Below are positions 21,863 to 58,470 of a stretch of 64,000 nt of DNA, piece after piece; the stretch's first letter is position 1; each line of letters begins with the position of its first letter. The stretch is from assembly GCA_947462335.1 (NCBI GenBank), contig OX381708.1, positions 38,939,377 to 39,003,376 of the forward strand. Reading direction: 5' to 3'. Below the pieces are notes generated by a model. The model searched no databases, had not been told where the DNA came from, and was given only the letters and a program-made list of their open reading frames with translations. A program made the translations under genes and the position numbers. The stretch is from Harmothoe impar (taxonomy: Eukaryota > Annelida > Polychaeta > Phyllodocida > Polynoidae).

Positions 21863-23045
21863 ATTAAATGCATCTTCTAGTCTTGCAGCACACGCTGGTG
21901 CTATAATCTTTAACACACTCTGTGGTTTATATCTTTAACCTTCCATACACCAAACTGTTTTACACTTATATACAGATAATACCTCGTTGCAGCTGCCCAT
22001 CCTTACATCATACAAAATATTTGTCACCTTCCCAGGTTCCTCTACCATAATCCACACAGTGTGCAATGAGTGCGCTTTTTCCCTGACATCAATCAAAAGC
22101 ATTTTGCCTGGACTTATTTGGGGCGTTTATCTATAATAGGACAAATATGGTTCAACACAAACCTACATAAATCGTCCCCAACATTCCCAATCTCTGAAAT
22201 TCACTCGGCATAACCTTTTCTAAAACACTTAGCCCTATTCAATCGATTGTTGTGTCACGAGTGAAGATTACTGCTCTCATATGGATATCATTAGAAGCGC
22301 AGCTTCACGGGGAGGAGGAGCATAAAAAGAACTTACAAAATTCAGATGATTTACAGACTGCTTTCAAGTGATTTCGACATATCTTTTCGATTACTAGTAA
22401 TCCTGACCTGTAGTTTGCTATTATTTGTTTTTAACTAAAATTGTCTTCCGGTGAACCAGACATTCCTATTCAGATTGGAATATATGCTTATTGGCTTTAT
22501 CTTGTATTCCCTTCCTTTCGTTTCAATACCTCCATTGGCGCTACTTTATATAGAGAAAGACGTCAAATCTCTGCCAAACCCAATAATAATTATCACAAGG
22601 AATAAATACAAGAAAGGGGTGCTACACGATACCCTATACTCTGTAATAATACCAAACTTGCAATCAAACAAGGATGAATCAGATTGATAAACCAAAGTTG
22701 TGCGTGCATTTATATATATTCTGCACACAATTACATAGATGTGAAAGTATTCCAATAAATATAAACAATTTACAGTTCTCTACCTTTCAGGTTACGTAAT
22801 AATCTGTGCGTTTCTTAACCCTATTTTGATTTAGAAACGTTTTTGCTATTAAGCACTATATGCAATAGACAATGCATAATTGACTGAAACCTCGGATAGT
22901 ATTGCTATAAAACATAGAAACGTAATAAATCGAGGGAAATGAATATTACCGAGATAAACAATGTCAAAAACATGAACCCCTTCACTCACGCAAATATCAA
23001 ACCATACTGAACAAGGAAACTGCCTATATACGGGCTTCACAATGA
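21863..23045. other. Gene-free stretch downstream of the SCM gene
   Basis: No recognised coding sequence. Part of it may be 3' untranslated sequence of the minus-strand SCM gene, whose stop is at 23,581-23,583; no polyadenylation site was fixed. Confidence 0.4.
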
Positions 23046-23180
23046 TTTAACTTTAATTAATATGGTTTGCCATTTGTTAACATGATGCATGAATGCAGCC
23101 CTGGCTGCTTAAATGCATCATGGCAAAAATGGGTATACTGGTACTGCATTAATGCACCATGCGGCCTTTAAGCGGTTAAG
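23046..23180. repeat. Dispersed GATGCATGAATG repeat, copy C
   Basis: A short copy: ACATGATGCATGAATGCAGC, a mirrored TGCATCATGGC, and the end GCGGCCTTTAAGCGGTTAA. It is about 400 bp below the SCM stop codon and may be transcribed in its 3' UTR. Confidence 0.5.
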
Positions 23181-23580
23181 TTTCCCACGAATTGTGGGCC
23201 GGGAACCTATCATACGTTTGAAAAGAGTTCCATTTGTTTGACAGACATCATCTTGGAATACACTGGTTAATGTGGAGTATGTTGCTGTGCAAGCATAAAC
23301 GTGCCAGCACATAGGGCTCCATGCCCATGTTGTGTACTGCATGTAAACATCATTGTGGAGAGGGTGCAGCCTGTTTTTTAACATGCCTGATGACTGTAAA
23401 CTCTCTCTTGGATATACAGTAGGGTATGTGGCATCAAAGGACAGTACCCAATGATCCAGGTACTGACACAGCCTGTGTAGTCTATCCACTCGGTCCGCTG
23501 GCTAGTGTTAATACATTGGTTCTTTCCAGCAAAATAGCTCACAACAGAAGGTTTTGTAGTGAAAGCGAAGAGGCCGGCGA

Positions 23581-29304
<5,724 letters not shown>

Positions 29305-30689
29305 CACTGCGTTACTCAGCCTGCATCTAACCCTGGAGGAGGACAGGGGACAAGTGTTGGACTGGGTTACTCATACCAACAGCGGTAGTCACCAGGAGCA
29401 GTTTAATGAGCAAAATGACGAAGTGGGCGAGTGACTCACACAAAGGGTGAGCAACTCACCCTTACACAGTGCAAAGCTGTAAATTAAACCACGTAACCGG
29501 ATACTCATACTGTTCAGCATAATGACTGTACTTCATTAATATTACGCAGTCTAAGTTAAATTGTGAATCGATTACAAACATATTTGTTATCTGGTTACAA
29601 TACGTGTCCCTACCGGTACCGTTATATATAATATATTATATCCAGTCCACTATTCAACAAATCGTACCCGATATGCCCCATTTCTTAAAACCAATGGCAT
29701 TGGATTCCTTTATATAGTTTAATATCAATCATTACCGTTAAACTTAAAATCAATGACACTGAAACGGTAGTAAATCGCACTGACTCTAGTTGGAGTATTC
29801 TCACAACTAAACATCTGCACTAGTAGGCCTACAGTATCACCAGGGTCGATGAAGAAAGTGTTATGCCATCATCATCATGGTTATATGTTTGAAACCTGCT
29901 CAGGCTGCTGCTGACTCAACAATCATGTGTGTCGTCACTGTGCGTCATCACTAAGCCTATTAAATATATGACATGCCCTGAATGCCTGATGCTGTCTTCT
30001 CAACGAAACAAAATATGACACTATTAAATTCATGATATAAAGATGACATTATTTGGCAATGATCCTATCAATACTACTAGTGATTAATAGGATCGTGACG
30101 TGATGTCACATCATATTAAATCATATTAATTGTCATCGATATTGTCAACAACGTCAACGATCAACTTCAACTTCAAGTACGTCACAGTTGTCAACTGTCT
30201 ATTTTAATGACGCGACTAGATACCGAAACTGTTTATGGCAATGTGTGAATTTACACCGTCCTAATCATATCTATATGATGAAAACAACGGACACCGAAAA
30301 TCAACCATGAAAGTCTGCGGGCGAGAAAAACATGGTACAAGCCACAGAAGAAACCACTTTCTGTGGTCGAGTGAGATAATGATTCCGCGCAGGCCGCTCA
30401 TCTTCGCGGCAAAACAACAAACCCGCGAAAGCTTTTTCCACAGTTCATATGATGTTTACACATACATTTTTCCTGATTAGATACCGAGCAACATTTCCAA
30501 TGTTTCTACACCATTTTGGGAGATATTTGACTGTGTTCATGGGTGAAATATGCTATTAAAATTATCTAATAATGCTTACCTAAGAAATTATACCGCCATG
30601 ACATCAAGAATCTCGTGCGACGTCTCGCGAGATTTAGGCCGGTGTCGCTGCAGCCCAGCTTCGTGTTGTCCCCCAAACAGGCAGCCAAG
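29305..30689. promoter_or_regulatory. Divergent promoter region between SCM and NDUFB4
   Basis: The two start codons point away from each other across 1,385 bp with no other gene between. The last 100 bp before NDUFB4 are CpG-rich and carry TCTCGCGAGA at 30,623-30,632, a well-known core-promoter palindrome of housekeeping genes. Further up is a CRE-like GTGACGTGATGTCAC near 30,096. Transcription start sites are not determined, so the first exons may carry untranslated extensions. Confidence 0.55.
30623..30632. promoter_or_regulatory. TCTCGCGAGA promoter palindrome
   Basis: This perfect 10-bp palindrome lies 58 bp upstream of the NDUFB4 start codon. The motif is enriched in CpG promoters of vertebrates and invertebrates and is commonly linked to Kaiso/ZBTB33-type binding. 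Confidence 0.6.
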
Positions 30690-30694
30690 ATGGC
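30684..30694 (+). promoter_or_regulatory. YY1-like site over the NDUFB4 start codon
   Basis: CCAAGATGGCG spans the ATG. AAGATGGCG is the classic YY1 consensus that often overlaps the initiation codon of nuclear genes for mitochondrial and ribosomal proteins. Confidence 0.55.
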
Positions 30695-32926
30695 GAACAC
30701 ACGAAATTGGGACCCGAAGAATATGCAAGATGTCTCCCAAGCGGAGAAACAGGCCCTGCAGGAGAGGGCACAGATGCGTACTGCACTTCGTAAAGAATGG
30801 CAGATGAAATCATCAAGTCCCTACCGCGGTATGGGAGGTTACATTGTAAGTATAAATGATTGAAGTGTCAGCCCAACGCTTCCCAGGTACTGCTTGACCT
30901 TGCACTCCAGCAACTTTGTTGTACAACTTTCTGTATTCTCTGACAGATCTCACGCGCACATCTACAGTAAGAGTACCATAGCCTAGGCCAGGTGAATCTT
31001 CAGCAAAGTGATTATTTGTACTAAGGGGAGTGATCATTTTTTAACAACCGGGGAGGGGGGGGGGGTGGTGCCTGGTGGGTTTCCGCGCAGAGCGCGCAAA
31101 ATTTTTTACCCCCCCCCCCGCCCCCTTTAGGGAGTGCTCATTTTTTAACAACAGGGGGGGGGTGGTGAGATTTCGCGCGGAGTGCGCGAAATTTTTTCAC
31201 CCCCCCCTTAGAGGGGTCGAAACTTTTTACCCCCCCCCCCCCCCCGGCAGGCCGAAAATCGTGCGCGTTCGCGCCCCTTTGTAGCATAGTAACGCGCGGG
31301 ATTTTTCCCTCAAAACAGGTTGAATTTTTTTACCCCCCCCCCATGAGGGGTCCAAATTGTTTACCCCCCCCCCGGTCAAGGAGTCCACATTTTTTACCCC
31401 CCCCCAAATCCACCACCCTGTTGTTAAAAAATGAGCACTCCCTTAGGGTCGAAAATTGGCTCGCGCGCGGGCCTTTTGAAGCATAGTAAAGCGCAGGCTT
31501 TTTGGCTCAAAACAGGTCCAATTCTTTTGCCCCCCCCCCGGTCAAGGGGTCCAAAATGTTTTGCCCCCCTGATCCAACCCCCCCCCCCCCAAAAAAAAAA
31601 AAGAAGAAAACGATCACTCCATTAAAGGTGTATGAAGTGGGTTCATTTACAGACATGTCAGCTTTCAGAAGATTGAGGATGATATTGTTACTACTAATAG
31701 TAAGTACTTCACTCTAGCCTAGTCAGTAGTACCGGTAGTCTAGCCTCTAGGGCCGCTAGGCCTACAATACAGTTTACTTCAGTAGTAGCCTAGCCGCCTA
31801 GGCATTTTTTTACGCCACACACCCTCCCCTTAGCACTGACAAATATTCGCCCCCCCCCTCAAGGGTCCTCAAGATAATTTTCAGATGTTAATACCCAAAC
31901 GACATGTTTGCATTTAATTATCAACACTGACTGTGAGTGCAGTCTCCCAGTCCCACCCCATATACCATGTTCGCTGCCGGTCCCCTCTGCTATTTGCCAA
32001 TCATGAACTGGGGGCAGAGGTTATTTTGACTTAAAGTTTTAACCCTTTTGCACTATAATGGTGGCCCAAACCAGATGTGTATTGGACAATACACATCCAA
32101 CAGCAGAGATTGGGTAATAGGGCCTGGGTATGTTACTGTCTTGGAGAGCCACTTTATGCCGCTTCTTTCTATAATAAAAAAATCTGGCCTCAAGAGTGAT
32201 TAGATCTCGAATCTAAAGGTACACACCAAATAAACACGTTCATTTTTCCTTCTTTCAGTTTGACCCCGCAGTGCAGCGATATCAGTCTATGCGGAGCACC
32301 CACTGGGACCAGTTCAAGGCCTCACCCAGAACAGCTGCCTTTGGATTTGCCTTTGCTGTAGCCCCCATCCTCTTCTTCTGGTGGCGATTTGAAAAGGACA
32401 AGGTAGGGTTTCAAGTGATAGGAATATGATTTGATCTGACCCAATCTGAGAAAGTGTTCCGATATAAAATAAGCAATGATTATGCAAATACAAATGCCGG
32501 AGCTGGTTATCAATGACTCCAGAAGTTCCGGGGTAGAAGCCGCATCTAGTATGCAAATCAGATCGCCCATGCGGCTCATAGCATCGCCCTGACGTAGTCT
32601 TAGGGGTGCGGCCTATACGTGAGTTTTCATAAGTGTACTACAGTACTAAATTAGTAGTTTTCATGCCCTCTCTGAGGCTTATAAGATTTGTTAATTTAGT
32701 TGTACTAGTTGTGATATGGTTCTAGAGGATCATGCTTTGTATTCCCGTACGTACGTTAACACTAGGCAAAGAGTATCGCTATTAGAAATAATTTAAAGAA
32801 TTATTATCACAGACTAGATATACTAAAATCGCTATTGATTCTGTATCTTCTTTGCAGAGTGACCGGGAGACCAAATTTCGCAGCGGACAGGTGTCCTACA
32901 GAGACCGACAGTGGAAGTTTATCTAA
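30690..32926 (+). CDS. NDUFB4: NADH dehydrogenase (ubiquinone) 1 beta subcomplex subunit 4
   Basis: Three coding exons, 30690-30845, 32259-32402 and 32858-32926, are joined at GT-AG sites in phase 0 and give 122 aa (mammalian NDUFB4 has about 129). Exon 1 is a charged matrix segment (AEKQALQERAQMRTALRKEW). Exon 2 carries the single membrane helix (AAFGFAFAVAPILFFWW), followed by the charged FEKDKSDRETKFRSGQ stretch. The short tail ends DRQWKFI. NDUFB4 is an accessory subunit in the membrane arm of mitochondrial complex I; it is not catalytic. There is no cleavable presequence, as usual for this subunit. The start is supported by the YY1-type context. AATAAA signals follow at 33,048-33,057. 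Identification rests on length, exon pattern and the helix-plus-charged-tail pattern, since the family is poorly conserved. Confidence 0.85.
31023..31625. mobile_element. G/C-run MITE in NDUFB4 intron 1
   Basis: GGGAGTGATCATTTTTTAAC at the left and GTTAAAAAATGAGCACTCCC (to 31,443) are inverted ends, with a second left-type end at about 31,131. Between are repeated runs of G or C with TTCGCGCGGAGTGCGCGAAA and TTTTTTACCCCCC words. A further partial unit reaches CGATCACTCC at 31,612. It appears to be nested or tandem copies of one element. Homopolymers here may be inaccurate in length. Confidence 0.55.
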
Positions 32927-33047
32927 ACAGACACATATTAGTTATACATCCTCTGTAAAAAAACTAAGATTGATCTGTCAGTTTTATGATAAGGCAAGCG
33001 GAATGAGAAGAGGACACTTTGAAGCATCTGTGTTGTATATAAACGAA

Positions 33048-33057
33048 AATAAATAAA
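33048..33057 (+). terminator. NDUFB4 polyadenylation signals
   Basis: Two overlapping AATAAA hexamers lie 122-131 bp after the NDUFB4 stop codon, consistent with a short 3' UTR. Confidence 0.6.
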
Positions 33058-34634
33058 ATATTCAAAAGTTTTTCAGACTTGACTTCAATGATTCGAGTAA
33101 GAAAACTTTGCCTTCAAGCTTATAATAGGAACGTAACTAACATACCACTCCGTCAGAATTGCTAGATGTGCTATCTGGTTTAATGGAATAAATCTATCTA
33201 GAAAATGTATTATCGAAGCAGGGAGTCCACCATTAGAACCCACTCTGATCGAAGTCTTCATCTACATGGTTTCCATTCTGTGCTAGAAATTCATAGAGCG
33301 AACTCATTTGCTGCTTTTGATAATCTTTATTATGACCTTCCTATTACATTCTTGTTCTTGCGTTCCCTCATTTGTTCACCTTTTCATCATTTACTTCTGA
33401 GTTCATCCACATCATACGGTACACATCTACACCGGCGATCACACAACTCACCCAATATATACAGGTTATATGACATAGGTACAATTTGGCATATAGCTTT
33501 ATATGCCTTCGGCAATGTATGTTTTAAAAGTGACTACATCTGTCACTTTTCCTATAAATCGGAATAATGTGGCTTGTCTTCAATCATTATATGATAATGA
33601 ACATTAGCCCAAAAGACTGAAAGAGATGACCGTCACTCGAGTATACTACTGTGATGTTTAATTTCTCAATGTTCTCACTGGATGCCATATTACATAGGAA
33701 GATACTTTTGCAAAATCTTTGAACAACAGATATCGCAGAGGTAGTTTAGCAATACTGAAACACTTCCTTTTAGCATGATTGATTACAGACACAAGTTTAA
33801 AAGTGAAACAAGAGTATTTGCTCGGTGACTTTGCCAGCAATACTGAAACACTTCCTTTTAGCATGATTAATTACACACGAGTTTAAAAGTGAAACAGAGT
33901 ACTTTCTCGGTGACTTTGCCAACGGTCATCTAGCTCATCCAATTTCAAATATTTACCAATCTCAGGTAAAGACTGAACGTAGTTGTTCAGTATTGTTTTA
34001 AAACACCCAGATGAATGTAAATGATCTTGGCATGAAATAGATATGCATGCAGTAATGATGTGACATCACATTTATTAGTACAGGTATAAAGACTACCGGG
34101 TACATGACTTTTTTACTGGCTAGTTTGTTCCATTAGACCCTTGTCCGTAAGCACCACACACCCTGTGTTAGAAGGGTAATCTATTGGTACAAAGGCTTCT
34201 TTCGCGTCTCCATTATCAAATTTATAAGGAATTTTGAATTGAAAGAACACATTCCAAGCTTCTTACAAATATATTATAAAAGAAGGGTAGTCATAATGTG
34301 CCCTTTTGAGGAAAGCTTGGAGAAATCTAGAATAATTTATTTCAGAACCAATGCTATGTTAATTTGGACCAGTGGGAAATGACTAGGAAAATTTAATCTC
34401 AAATTCAGTATCACTTGCCATAGCATTACAATGTCTACCTTTCGAGTGAGATGGTTTCCAATTTCATGCAGACTACTTCAATATTTTCCAGAAGACTTTA
34501 AATTACAGACAATAGAATAATCCAACACATTACAAGCACAGATCTATCATCTTGAGTTTTGTGTATGCACCATATTACTTTGAAGGGACGGGCAACTTGT
34601 ACATATGAAGAATGCGTTAGCCGTGATGCCGCTG
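33058..34634. other. Convergent intergenic region NDUFB4-CDK8
   Basis: No gene. Contains the tandem duplication at 33,748-33,920 and, on the minus strand, an AATAAA at 34,336-34,341 about 300 bp past the CDK8 stop, a likely CDK8 polyadenylation signal. Confidence 0.45.
33748..33920. repeat. 88-bp tandem duplication
   Basis: Two adjacent copies (33,748-33,835 and 33,836-33,920) begin AGCAATACTGAAACACTTCC and end CTCGGTGACTTTGCC, with a few differences and small deletions. Confidence 0.85.
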
Positions 34635-48334
<13,700 letters not shown>

Positions 48335-48892
48335 AATTCATTCTTCGTCATTAACTGGCTTCAAAATAAACCCAACATAAATTGGGATCGTTTCTCTTCG
48401 CTGCTTCGCTCGATCGATAATATCACAAGTCGGTTCGGCATTCAAATAGATTACGACATAACTGTTTTAGTTTGCAGTTTTGCCTGTAGGCGGCGTGCGG
48501 GTGCATATGGGGAGATTTTAAGCTTCGGGCGATTGCGTCCGCGGGACTTGCAGCAGTTGGAGGGGGTAGTAACTCTCGTAGCCCTACCAAGTAAACGCCC
48601 TCCGTTGAACGACGAAATTCAGCCTAGGGAGGGGGTGGGGGGTTAAAAAAACAAACAGGCGATTTATGTGTGTGTGTGGGGGGGGGGGGGGCATTTCTCA
48701 AAATCCAAACGTAGCCTACTTGACCAAGTCATGCTGCAGACTTGCAATCTAGTGTGGAAGCCTCAGAGACTAGGGATCAAGTCTCTGGGACTTGTAAATG
48801 TAATACTGTATAAGTACCCAGGGCCAGGGGTTATAGAGCTATCGGGAAGTTAGATATGGCCGGGACAGAACACCAGTAAGAACTAAATTACC
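48335..48892. promoter_or_regulatory. Presumed CDK8 upstream region
   Basis: Contains the sequence immediately upstream of the minus-strand CDK8 start. GC content rises near 48,480-48,610. No specific core element is certain. Confidence 0.35.
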
Positions 48893-50165
48893 TCTTTTTT
48901 TTTCCTTTTTTTTTTGTTATGACTCATAACAAGTTTATTGCCATGATTTTCAGTACATTACCGGACGTGGTCCATTTTGCTTGGTGTCGCTCACTCAAGG
49001 CAGGCTTCCGAACATTTTATAATTTGCTGGGTATATACATGGTGACTTAGATGAATGTACACGATGGGTGGTAGCAACTTAAAAGTAACATTTGTCTAAA
49101 TACATTTACATACGTTTGGGATAACAATCCGTGTTCTATACGAGGTTAGTCATTGTACAGTTCGTTTTCAATTGTTTGAGTTGAGGGGTTCATATAGTAT
49201 TCCCTTTTTTCTTTTTTCTTTTTTTTCTAGGCTTGGGCTTTTTTAGATAAGTTCCCAAGTGTTTTTTCAGTTGTAACTTAAAAGCAGGTTTATCAGCGCA
49301 AGTTTGTAAATATGAAGGTAGTTTGTTCCATTTCCTCGCTCCCCTGTAGAAAGGGCTTTTTTTATAGAACTCAGTGTGAGGGCGAGATAGGGGGAAGACC
49401 GGTAGGTGGTCCTTTCTAGTTCTCGGGTCTGTTTTAGGTGAGATCTTTTTTGACCTAGAGAAGAAGTGAGAGATGAGTAGTTCTTTTCGTCTTAGAGGAG
49501 GGAGGGGTGTGGAACATGCCTCATGTAGACTTATCACAGAGTTCCCTCTTATTCTAACCTTCAGGCAACACCGTAATGCTCTGTTTTGTATCACACCAAT
49601 TTTATCTTTCCACACTTGAGTACAACTATCAAGCAGGAAAGAACAATAATCATATTTAGGTAACATGGTTTGTTTAAAAATGTCTATAGCAGCATACTGT
49701 GGTATACTAGGTCTTACTTTCCCTAGGTTGAAATTGAGATAGTTTGTACTGTCCCTTACAGATTTTGCCTGGTCCACAAAAGTTAAACTTCTATCAATGG
49801 TCGCACCCAGATATGTATAAGCATGGACTAAAGTGATTTGTTTACCATCTATGGTAGGCAGGATGTTTGGGCATCTGTGAGACATATTTGCGGCGCAATA
49901 CCATACAAATTTAGTTTTATTTGCATTAATAGTGAGACCTTTTAATTTACAGGCTTGGAACAGGATGTCCATGTCCCCCTGGAGTTCTTCTAGACTAGTG
50001 CCACATTTGGGTTCCTATGAGAGGCATATAGGACAATGTCATCAGCATACATCTTTATGCGCGAGTTTACAGGTGAGTCAATTATACTATTTACAAAAAA
50101 GATAAATAGAGCTGGACCGAGGATTGCTTGGGAACCAAAAAGGGCCTGGTTTGGACCACAGAAAG
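48893..50165 (-). mobile_element. 5'-truncated LINE (non-LTR retrotransposon)
   Basis: On the minus strand the fragment starts within the RT domain (LGPALFIFFVNSIID) and continues through YADDIVLYAS at about 50,034-50,051. It then passes a frameshift/stop near 49,980 into a 260-residue frame (49,972-49,190) that ends in a basic tail. That frame shows the thumb and C-terminal signature of Jockey/CR1-like LINEs (YLGATIDRSLTF, NRALRCCLKV, FYRGARKWNKLPSYLQ). The 3' end is an A-rich tail (48,893-48,917 on the plus strand as T runs). Endonuclease and most RT are missing: a typical dead 5' truncation. Confidence 0.85.
49190..49972 (-). pseudogene. LINE reverse transcriptase C-terminal fragment
   Basis: An open 260-codon remnant of the LINE polyprotein. 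The YADD active-site part lies upstream in a different frame, so no functional enzyme is encoded. Clade (Jockey-, CR1- or Rex-like) cannot be fixed without alignment. Confidence 0.8.
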
Positions 50166-50928
50166 TATTTTTGTATGATATTCATTTATTTAGCACAACG
50201 ATAAGCAAACAAGGACAGCTATTTCCTTTATAGAAATCATTTTATTTCCTTCATTTTCAACACCTCTCATAGTATCCCACACAATGATTCAGATGGCTTT
50301 ACACATTGATATATTGATAGACGCATAACATCAGTTTATCATTTTCATTGAAATTGAGTACTTAGGACATTCCCTTGTCAGTGGACACACAGTTAGAGGT
50401 ATCAAAATGTCTCGGTGAATGTATTTCTTTATCTTATAGATGAATTAAATTAAAGCGGCCCTCTCACGAAGAGCGAGGTCTTCAATGTTTGACTAGAACA
50501 GCGACATGTAAACCCTTGGTGAGTGCCGATTTATTAAATGTCTATGACGTTACCCATGTAACACAATCTGTAGTACTCTCTAACCAATGCATACACAGAC
50601 TAAAGTGACGAAATGAAAGACACACACAATATGGTTTGAATAATAAGTAGTTGCATGACTAAGAAATTCCATGAAGCTTGAACTCCCTCCCACACTATAC
50701 CAATATACTGCCCATAATAAATAGCCCAATACTATACCACGATGAGTTAACAAGTAATTGTACATCAGCGTCACCCTGAGCGGAGGTCCATTTTCCACAA
50801 AGCTAGTCATGAATTGTACACCACCAATTAGTACCCCAGTAAAGGGTTGTGAAGACAACCGTTCAGAGATACGATATAGATCTACTAGACATAATTCTTA
50901 AACTTGAAGAAACCATGATGGATTTCTC
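50166..50928. other. Gene-free stretch
   Basis: No recognised gene or repeat. Confidence 0.4.
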
Positions 50929-51443
50929 TTAAAGTTGGTATCCCAATTGGGGTGACTAGAATTGACCCCTCTCAATAATTACCTGAAAGTCTTTAATGTG
51001 CACTTTTCTTCTGAAATGGGTGCTTAATTCTGGTTACCAAGAGTCTTAAAGGCTTTAATGTAAAGTATGTAATAACATCTAGATCTACAGCTTTCATGGA
51101 GAAAACTCAAACATTGGCAAACCATCTGAGATGTGCTGCCACCTGTACAGATGGCAATGTACTAATGTATTCATGAATGGAGTTGAGCTACTGGGTCTGC
51201 ATTGGGAATATTTTGTAAACACTGGTACAGCTGCCACCTTGTGGTTTAGAAGAGAGGCATGCTAATTGCTTTATTTTTGACTGCTCAGTGAAAATTCATT
51301 TTTGCTACTGTGTGGGGATTTTTGTATGGAAATAATTCTCATAGAGCTTTAATACTTTCACATATGTCTTACAACATCATCATGCTTATCCCCATGCTGA
51401 AAGTGGAAATATGTCACCCCAACAGTTGGGATACCAACTTTAA
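50929..51443. mobile_element. 515-bp inverted-repeat element
   Basis: TTAAAGTTGGTATCCCAATT plus GGGGTGAC (50,929-50,956) is inverted at 51,413-51,443 (GTCACCCCAACAGTTGGGAT plus ACCAACTTTAA). No transposase frame. It sits about 600 bp past the GFUS stop codon. Confidence 0.7.
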
Positions 51444-52036
51444 TCTTAGTCGCATGAGAAATAACGTGTCAACCACTTTGTTTGAGATGGGACAGAAGAC
51501 ATGTGCATCATAACGATTACAGTAGTATCAAAAGCTATACTATATATAGAGAGAATTTGTTATTGTTAGGGAACATTTCGGTAGTTGAGCTGTACAGCTG
51601 TACATGATGCAAATTATGTTTGTCATTATGTCGGATTTTAATTTTCAGTGAGACCAGATACATATCTACTGTAGGCATTCTTTGCAGAAAGAGATCACAG
51701 TTTTCTTTATTGTTCATTTTTGCTCGGGATATCGGCGATATGTGTCGGAACTATTCACACGAAAAAAATAAATTATTATTTTCATATCCCAACACATCAC
51801 CCTTTTGTCAAAATATAACCATGCTATAACTGCCTCAATGATGTATATCATATGTACATGTAGTAAGTTGGAACCATTTATAGACTTTATATACCAATTA
51901 CATACCAAATTCCAATTCCCTTTATTTAGCCAACACATTGACTTGAACGTTTACATAGTATCCTACTTGCGTATCACCGTTCACAAACCCAACTCATATT
52001 CCTATCAAATCTCAAAGACCAGGTAGCCGGGTAGAT
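51444..52036. other. GFUS 3' flank
   Basis: No gene. The plus-strand TTTATT at 51,921-51,926 is an AATAAA on the minus strand about 111 bp after the GFUS stop and is the likely polyadenylation signal. Confidence 0.5.
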
Positions 52037-58085
<6,049 letters not shown>

Positions 58086-58470
58086 CTGCCCTGATGCATG
58101 ACTTCATTGACTCGCCCCGGTTGCATCCAAGCATCATGAAAATATGGAGTCGAAACATTCCTGCAGGGTTGCCATGATGCATGAATGGAGCCCTGGTGAG
58201 TAGACACGACAGGGCTGCATTCATGCATCATAACGATAAAGGACATACCGTATTCGACGTAATCAGTGCCCTGGGCGCTTATAAAATTATTTTTATGGGC
58301 GTTTAGTACTTAAATAGTTTAATTGTCTCAAAAATCGTGAAATTTGAGACTTTGTTCTAGTCTAAAAATGCCTCAAAGGGGGGGGGGGGAGGCTTATTAG
58401 GGGGAGGGCGCTTATTACGTCGAATACGCTAATGCATTTGAGCACAATGCGGCCCTTAGGAGGCCCGTCT
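58086..58470. repeat. Dispersed GATGCATGAATG repeat, copy E
   Basis: GATGCATGAATGGAGCCCTGG, GTGAGTAGACACGACAGGGC and CATTCATGCATCATAACG, with the right end continuing as ATGCATTTGAGCACAATGCGGCCC after the nested insert at 58,250-58,427. Confidence 0.55.
58250..58427. mobile_element. Nested MITE (GTATTCGACGTAAT ends)
   Basis: CCGTATTCGACGTAATCAG and the inverted TTATTACGTCGAATACG bound about 178 bp, with GGGCGCTTAT at both ends and TA on both sides. It splits copy E of the GATGCATGAATG family. A half copy is present near 55,780-55,815 in GFUS intron 3. Confidence 0.6.

Noticed and set aside
22451..22687. 78-residue hydrophobic protein
   Set aside because: AT-rich chance frame with no recognisable family or flanking exon signals.
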